64,000 nt of DNA from an uncultured bacterium (GTDB lineage Bacteria; Chloroflexota; Anaerolineae; J036; Brachytrichaceae). Location: positions 1 to 64,000 of the forward strand of contig CAIXPS010000316.1 of the NCBI GenBank assembly GCA_903921365.1, read 5' to 3'. Of the stretch, positions 60,801 to 64,000 are shown in pieces (position 1 is the stretch's first letter; each line of letters opens with the position of its first letter). Under the pieces are notes generated by a model that saw nothing but the letters and a program-made list of their open reading frames with translations, was not told the origin of the DNA and made no database searches. Position numbers and translations under genes: made by a program.

Positions 60801-61154
60801 GGGCAGCAGTTGCAGTTGGTATCGGCGCGTGGCGCTGATGATGCGGTCGCTGGTTGACCAATCCATCTGTCCACGAGTCGCCTCAATCTCCGACCAGCGA
60901 AACTCCTGGCGGACATAGCGCACACCGCGCTTCGCCAGGTCAGCCAGACGCGCGTCCAGCGTCGCGCCATCATATTGTTCAAGTTCGACGTTGACGCCAA
61001 TCAGCAACGACTCGGCGTTATTAATCGGTTGGGGAAAGCCGGACGATGTCCCGCGCGTTTCAAACTGACTACCGCTGCGAGCAACGTAGTAGCCGGCAGC
61101 TGAAACTGCCAGCGTGATCAGAGCGATCAGTGAAATGATGCGATAACGGCGCAT
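57837..61154 (-). CDS. Glycoside hydrolase-like domain fused to O-antigen ligase/polymerase
   Basis: This 1105-residue protein has an N-terminal signal anchor, then a TIM-barrel of glycoside hydrolase type (about 50-400). The acid/base E180 is in IWDEPNLSAKWG. The second catalytic position, usually Glu in a W-x-T-E-x-G motif, is Gln301 in IWFTQWGW, so hydrolysis is doubtful. A beta domain (about 410-545) follows, then about 12 membrane helices. The Wzy_C/O-antigen ligase segment SHPHNIVLDFATRLG and the upstream RDHPLLGVGPDNF are at about 960-1010. The fusion suggests a cell-surface polysaccharide ligase or polymerase with an external glycan-binding domain. It is the terminal gene of the HEAT/rseP run. 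Confidence 0.8.
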   Translation of the reverse strand: MRRYRIISLIALITLAVSAAGYYVARSGSQFETRGTSSGFPQPINNAESLLIGVNVELEQYDGATLDARLADLAKRGVRYVRQEFRWSEIEATRGQMDWSTSDRIISATRRYQLQLLPVLVTTPEWARAPSAVEQNTAIDTSPPQAAGDFAWFAHQFALRYDVRLQNGQPSILAYQIWDEPNLSAKWGNGLISPVGYLRILWAARGAIQMVNPAARIVLAGLAPTVEQSDVNLAPEVFLTRLYQLGGHDAFDIVALKPYGFDYSPYDRRVDPALLTVSRALLVREVMAAHGEGNKAIWFTQWGWNAQLPDWKGAPSIWGGVSEAAQADYTAQFVQRAAQEWPWVGAMFAYTLQPKAEVTDPHWGFALLDQKGNSRPVYEALTHAVTVAATSPRGEWAAAGYGQSKYLGLGKTPDYGPNPLATYTEGWRFGELGADIPQTEGAHMTFHFGGEALALIARRGDYRAYLYITIDGKPANLLPREAGGSYLILTSPDSVPRIDTLEVANGLGPGDHVADITIDRGWNQWALVGWSSRPAVASTVLLANAIQPISVILALLSALALVITLPRARWGDALRRLWPSAGDLTWQAFLAALVLWVTTSLTWAQDAATAYQNLGAPVNLVLSGVVSGIAFWSPVFIVSLIALLVLFVLVLMRLDLGMALIAFFIPFYLVPQRLFAKSFPMVELLTAMCAVSWGIRRINEWRAQRLKRDKGIPALAMVAAFVAHFTVLDWGILALVIVAGLSTAQADFKVEALRELRMVIVEPAILFLMLRSQKLNRDAIWRLVDGFVSGAVIIALIGLANYARGNVFPAEGGLPRIRSIYGSPNNDALFLSRAFPLLLAITLFGRQSAREMTTTAQGFFGRLRNMRAVQLVTSRRLLYAGGLFAVSVAIVLSQSRGSLLFGLPAAVIAICVMGGGRWRYAGVALLVLLIVAMGILLSGVAAPLLANTRFASALALTSGTGFFRFNLWQSAIGMWRDHPLLGVGPDNFLYAYRGYYIQPAAWQEPNLSHPHNIVLDFATRLGALGLIAGAGIAIGIARALRRAWLNDAQGAFRPLVIGCAGVFAALLAHGMVDHSIFLVDLSFAFMLVVGIVGQVAGQPKTLTKL

Positions 61155-61162
61155 GATGGGAT

Positions 61163-62182
61163 TCAGCGAGTAGTTTTAGCATCCACATCGTGATCATGAC
61201 CCTCGTCCTCATCTTCATCGTCTGACCCATTCGCGCTGATACCTTCAAACCATTCAGTGGAGAATTTGATATCGCCGTGCATGAATTCGAATTCTTCAAG
61301 CGCTTCAGTGGCTGCTGCAGCGATCTCCTCGTCCTCGGCTTTGGCCGTATCTTCGAGCAGTTTCTTCGCTTCGTCGCCGCCAATCTCAGCCAACGCGCCA
61401 ATCGCCGCCAGAATCACATCTGCCTCGGAATCATCGATCAACTTGCCCAGTTGCGCGACAGCTTCAGTAACCTCAAGCTCACCACAGGCGCGCGCAGCTT
61501 CCTCGCGCATATTCGGGAGGACATTGTGCAGTTGTTTCAAAACCAGTGGCGCGTACCGGCGATCATTACTGCGACCCATTGCTACCACTGAGGCGACCCG
61601 CAGCCCTGCATCCTCCGACTGATACGCATCTTTAATCAACAGATCAACCTGTTCGTTGGACGTATACGCCAGCGACTCCAACGCGCGGTTGTAAATCAGC
61701 GCGGCCGGCGGATTGGACAAGATCACTCCCATCAGGGCTGAATAAGCCTGATCGCGCCGATGGCGACTGAGATTGCCAATCTCGCCCAGGTATACATAGC
61801 GACCAAGTGAAGTCGCTGCGGCCGCCCGGACGACCGCGGATGGGTCGCTTCGCAGCAGAATCACTAACAGATCCAACAACGCCGGCGACTCGTCCTCCCA
61901 CAACCCCTCAATGGACGCGAGGCGAACAGCCTCCTCAACATCAGTCAGGGTGAAGTGGAAAATCGGATTGAAATCGAGCTCGACATCCTTCTCGGCCAGC
62001 TCAGCCAGCTTCTCGGCAATCAGGGCGCGCCGGTTTGACGCGATTGTTTGCCACACCGTCTGAAACTCCACCAGTTGGCCCTCGTCGGGCGACGTCAGAC
62101 CGCGCAAAATACGCGGTGTCGGCGCCGTCGCGGATCGGAGCACTCGGATTGCGTCTTCAAATGTGATGTTTTTCTTGATCAT
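61163..62182 (-). CDS. HEAT-repeat protein translationally coupled to rseP
   Basis: This 339-residue soluble protein has helical HEAT/PBS-type repeats. Examples are DPSAVVRAAAATSLGRY, EDAGLRVASVVAMGRSND and EADVILAAIGALAEIGGD. It ends in an acidic tail (SDDEDEDEGHDHD). The repeats are known to bind other proteins. The ATG at 62182 overlaps the rseP stop as ATGA, so it is translated by coupling with no ribosome site of its own. A longer frame upstream lies inside rseP and is rejected. It probably works with RseP or its substrates, which is inference from the coupling. Confidence 0.8.
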   Translation of the reverse strand: MIKKNITFEDAIRVLRSATAPTPRILRGLTSPDEGQLVEFQTVWQTIASNRRALIAEKLAELAEKDVELDFNPIFHFTLTDVEEAVRLASIEGLWEDESPALLDLLVILLRSDPSAVVRAAAATSLGRYVYLGEIGNLSRHRRDQAYSALMGVILSNPPAALIYNRALESLAYTSNEQVDLLIKDAYQSEDAGLRVASVVAMGRSNDRRYAPLVLKQLHNVLPNMREEAARACGELEVTEAVAQLGKLIDDSEADVILAAIGALAEIGGDEAKKLLEDTAKAEDEEIAAAATEALEEFEFMHGDIKFSTEWFEGISANGSDDEDEDEGHDHDVDAKTTR

Positions 62183-63309
62183 GGGAGGCTGATCGGGCGG
62201 ACGATGTCGAGCACAACGATGACCGCAGAGAGAGCCAGCAGGATAATCATGCCGATGCCATGCACCCACTGTTCGCGGATCGGGTCGATACGACGCCCCC
62301 GGATCCATTCAATGAGCACAAAGACAATGCGACCGCCATCGAGAGCTGGTATGGGTAACAGGTTGGTCAGACCGAGGATCAGGCTAAGCAGACCCGCAAA
62401 GCGGATAAACGGGAATAGTCCTTGAATATCGTTTTGTTTGATCAGCGCCACGCCGATGCCGGTGATGCCAACGATCCCGGTAGGTCTGGCCTGCTCGATG
62501 GACAGTGTTCCACGAATAAGATCCAGTGGGACACGCACCATCGACACCATCACGTTTCCAGTATCGTTGACGGCTTCAACAAACGCCTGGTCAACGGTGT
62601 ACACCGTCCGTTCTGCCTTGACAGCCATCATGGACAGACTCACACCTAATGGCGCATCGGGGTTTGCAGTTGCTGGAATCGTGCCTTGCAACACGACTTT
62701 GCGCTGCGCGCCGTCTGCGTCGCGACGCATCACCTCAACGGTAAAGGGTTTACCAATGGATTGTTGCGATTGCTGCTTGAGCGGCAGGACGGTGGGCGGG
62801 CGGGTATTGTTCGCATCAAGATGCTGCGTCATATCAACGCCGTTCGCAGTCATTACAACATCGCCAAGCTTCATTCCCAATTGCTCCGCCGGGCTGCCGG
62901 CGCGCACGTCGTCAACGCGATATTGTCCATCTGTGACACGCGTGGCAAACAAAAGATATGCGAAAAACAGGATGACGATGGCTGCGACAAAATTCATCCC
63001 GGGGCCGGCCATCAAAGTGATGATGCGCCAGCGTTTGGGCGCGGCCGCGAAGCTGCGCTTATCTGTGGGATCTTCTTCGCCGGTCATGCGCACAAAGGCG
63101 CCAATCGGGAGCCAATTAAGCGAGTAGACGGTATCGCCGCGCTTGAACAAAGTTAATGCGCGTGGAGGAAAGCCCATGCCAAACTCTTCAACACGAATAC
63201 CGGCGCGCTTCGCTGCGAGGAAATGACCCAGTTCATGCACAAACATAAGTGGGCCTAGAAGGATAATGAATACCGGAATACCGGTCAGTATTGAGCCAAT
63301 AATATCCAT
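62179..63309 (-). CDS. rseP: RseP-type site-2 intramembrane metalloprotease
   Basis: This 376-residue protein has the zinc motif HELGH (H25, E26, H29) in the first transmembrane helix. A PDZ domain (about 130-235) lies between the second and third helices, and the second zinc ligand is in NLLPIPALDGGR. This is the RseP/SpoIVFB-like site-2 protease, which cleaves membrane anti-sigma factors or other single-span substrates. TATAAT lies 8 bases before the ATG with no ribosome site, and it overlaps the end of the upstream gene. The next gene overlaps its stop. No dxr or other usual isoprenoid neighbour is seen. Confidence 0.93.
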   Translation of the reverse strand: MDIIGSILTGIPVFIILLGPLMFVHELGHFLAAKRAGIRVEEFGMGFPPRALTLFKRGDTVYSLNWLPIGAFVRMTGEEDPTDKRSFAAAPKRWRIITLMAGPGMNFVAAIVILFFAYLLFATRVTDGQYRVDDVRAGSPAEQLGMKLGDVVMTANGVDMTQHLDANNTRPPTVLPLKQQSQQSIGKPFTVEVMRRDADGAQRKVVLQGTIPATANPDAPLGVSLSMMAVKAERTVYTVDQAFVEAVNDTGNVMVSMVRVPLDLIRGTLSIEQARPTGIVGITGIGVALIKQNDIQGLFPFIRFAGLLSLILGLTNLLPIPALDGGRIVFVLIEWIRGRRIDPIREQWVHGIGMIILLALSAVIVVLDIVRPISLP

Positions 63310-63313
63310 TTAG

Positions 63314-64000
63314 TTAGATTATAGCCAGATTCGCTGAGAGTCTGGTGAGTGTGTACCACGCGCGATCGCTCCGGTTGGTAAACGCCCTCACGGCAAAACC
63401 ATCCGCAAAGGCTTGTTCAAACTGCGCCCGAGTATGCGCGCGCCACGCCAACGCCTGACGCAAATCGCTGCGTTTGACTGACTGGAAATCAGTGGGAATT
63501 TCGATCTCGCGAGTCGCCCCACCCGGTTCAAACTGCGGACAGCGTTTGTCCAGCCAACACTCAACCTCAAACCGATCTGTTGGCAGTCCGGCATTGAGGT
63601 TATCAGCCATATCCCCGTAAAGGTTGCGTTCATATGTCCGGCAGATACACCCCAGCTTGCGGATGTTGAGCGTCGCATTGCGCGCCTCAAGCGGGTCGTA
63701 TGTCCAGGTGATCAGGTTGAACCCGCGCGCCAGAACGGCTTCCCGTTGCGCCAGCTTCAGTTGAGCGCCCAACCCTCGCCCGCGCAAGCCTTCTATAACA
63801 GCAGCCATGTGTGAATGATGACTCAACCCGCCGCGCGCCTGGGGAAATCGAGTAGGCGCGACAAAGCTCAGGGTAAAACCGAGTAGTTGCCCCGTTTCGC
63901 TGTCAAAGGCCCCGATGGCGACGCCGCCGTGATGCTCCACGGCTACCGTCATATTCACCGGGACGGCAAAGGTCGGCCCCCAGACCTCAGATTGCAGCGT
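63314..64000 (-). CDS. GNAT family acetyltransferase (COG3375-like), cut by the window edge
   Basis: The reading frame is open to the right window edge. The residues before the first in-frame GTG (LQSEVWG then VPVNMT) match the start of the family, so the gene begins outside the window. The GNAT acetyl-CoA loop is in RGRGLGAQLKLAQRE. Then come ITWTYDPLEARNATLNIRKLGC and NLYGDMADNLNAGLPTDRFEVE, which are typical of the COG3375-like predicted acetyltransferases. The substrate is unknown. The gene ends 4 bases before the rseP start codon, so a readthrough message is likely. Confidence 0.87.
   Translation of the reverse strand, partial: TLQSEVWGPTFAVPVNMTVAVEHHGGVAIGAFDSETGQLLGFTLSFVAPTRFPQARGGLSHHSHMAAVIEGLRGRGLGAQLKLAQREAVLARGFNLITWTYDPLEARNATLNIRKLGCICRTYERNLYGDMADNLNAGLPTDRFEVECWLDKRCPQFEPGGATREIEIPTDFQSVKRSDLRQALAWRAHTRAQFEQAFADGFAVRAFTNRSDRAWYTLTRLSANLAII
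63318..63323 (-). promoter_or_regulatory. Candidate -10 box of rseP, leaderless
   Basis: A perfect TATAAT on the minus strand ends 8 bases before the rseP ATG and lies within the last codons of the upstream GNAT gene. No Shine-Dalgarno sequence is visible. Confidence 0.45.

Noticed and set aside
1-64000. tRNA, rRNA, prophage, insertion sequence or transposase
   Set aside because: No T-loop/anticodon arm pattern, no rRNA-like stretch and no transposase or integrase motif was noticed; a covariance search would be needed to rule out tRNAs.

Overview
The window is about 64 kb of a GC-rich (roughly 58-60 % by eye) bacterial chromosome. Several traits suggest a monoderm-type member of the Chloroflexota, perhaps Anaerolineae-like. 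There are lipoproteins and membrane-anchored proteins with long Thr/Pro/Ala stalks, an ECF-type vitamin transporter with no outer-membrane TonB system, a T-box leader on valS, a cobalamin riboswitch, orphan glycyl-radical and molybdopterin enzymes, and many sugar-acid genes. This placement is inference; no rRNA or tRNA gene was seen to confirm it. I saw no CRISPR array, insertion sequence or prophage.

Layout. 1-2.4 kb: hyuA (cut by the window edge) and hyuB. 2.4-5.1 kb: a DUF362 protein diverging from a ManD-type dehydratase. 5.1-9.4 kb: a promoter, a cobalamin riboswitch and a terminator, followed by a secreted alpha/alpha-toroid protein, a stalked membrane-anchored DUF4430 protein, and ECF S and T subunits. 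I read these as a two-piece bacterial counterpart of transcobalamin feeding a B12 importer, the most interesting locus here. 9.5-15.4 kb: threonine dehydratase-like enzyme, membrane protein, OsmC, flavoprotein, nucleotidyltransferase, AEC transporter and aldo/keto reductase. 15.7-23.9 kb: a minus-strand sugar and sugar-acid cluster (LarA-like, hexulose-phosphate-synthase-like, Zn-ADH, TIM-barrel isomerase, acyltransferase-like protein, MFS transporter, NagB-like, NagD-like). 24.0-26.3 kb: a glycyl radical enzyme without an activase. 26.4-32.6 kb: zinc-ribbon membrane protein, SDR, monoglyceride-lipase-like hydrolase, APH-like kinase, D-2-hydroxyacid dehydrogenase and FGGY kinase.

32.6-40.4 kb: a GT-C glycosyltransferase, then a minus-strand run of tryptophanase-like enzyme, radical SAM protein, MDR protein, XseA and esterase. 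40.6-48.5 kb: a pseudo-PP2C/beta-propeller membrane protein with an SH3b lipoprotein, a methyltransferase, an S41 protease, a HAD phosphatase, a lipoprotein and an orphan histidine kinase. 48.5-51.7 kb: a T-box leader (valine specifier GUC) and valS. 51.7-57.5 kb: nucleoside phosphorylase-like protein, DUF3054 protein, orphan molybdopterin oxidoreductase subunit, CopC-CopD fusion and Hsp20. 57.6-57.8 kb: a compact small transcription unit with promoter, 17-codon ORF and terminator. 57.8-64 kb: a glycoside-hydrolase-like/O-antigen-ligase fusion, a HEAT-repeat protein translationally coupled to RseP, and a GNAT protein cut by the window edge.

The genes that most clearly work together are the B12 locus, the 15.7-23.9 kb sugar-acid block (with ManD, hydroxyacid dehydrogenase and sugar kinase nearby), and the rseP/HEAT pair. 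Several genes have a TATAAT-like box 6-11 bases before the start codon and no Shine-Dalgarno sequence, so leaderless transcription seems common.
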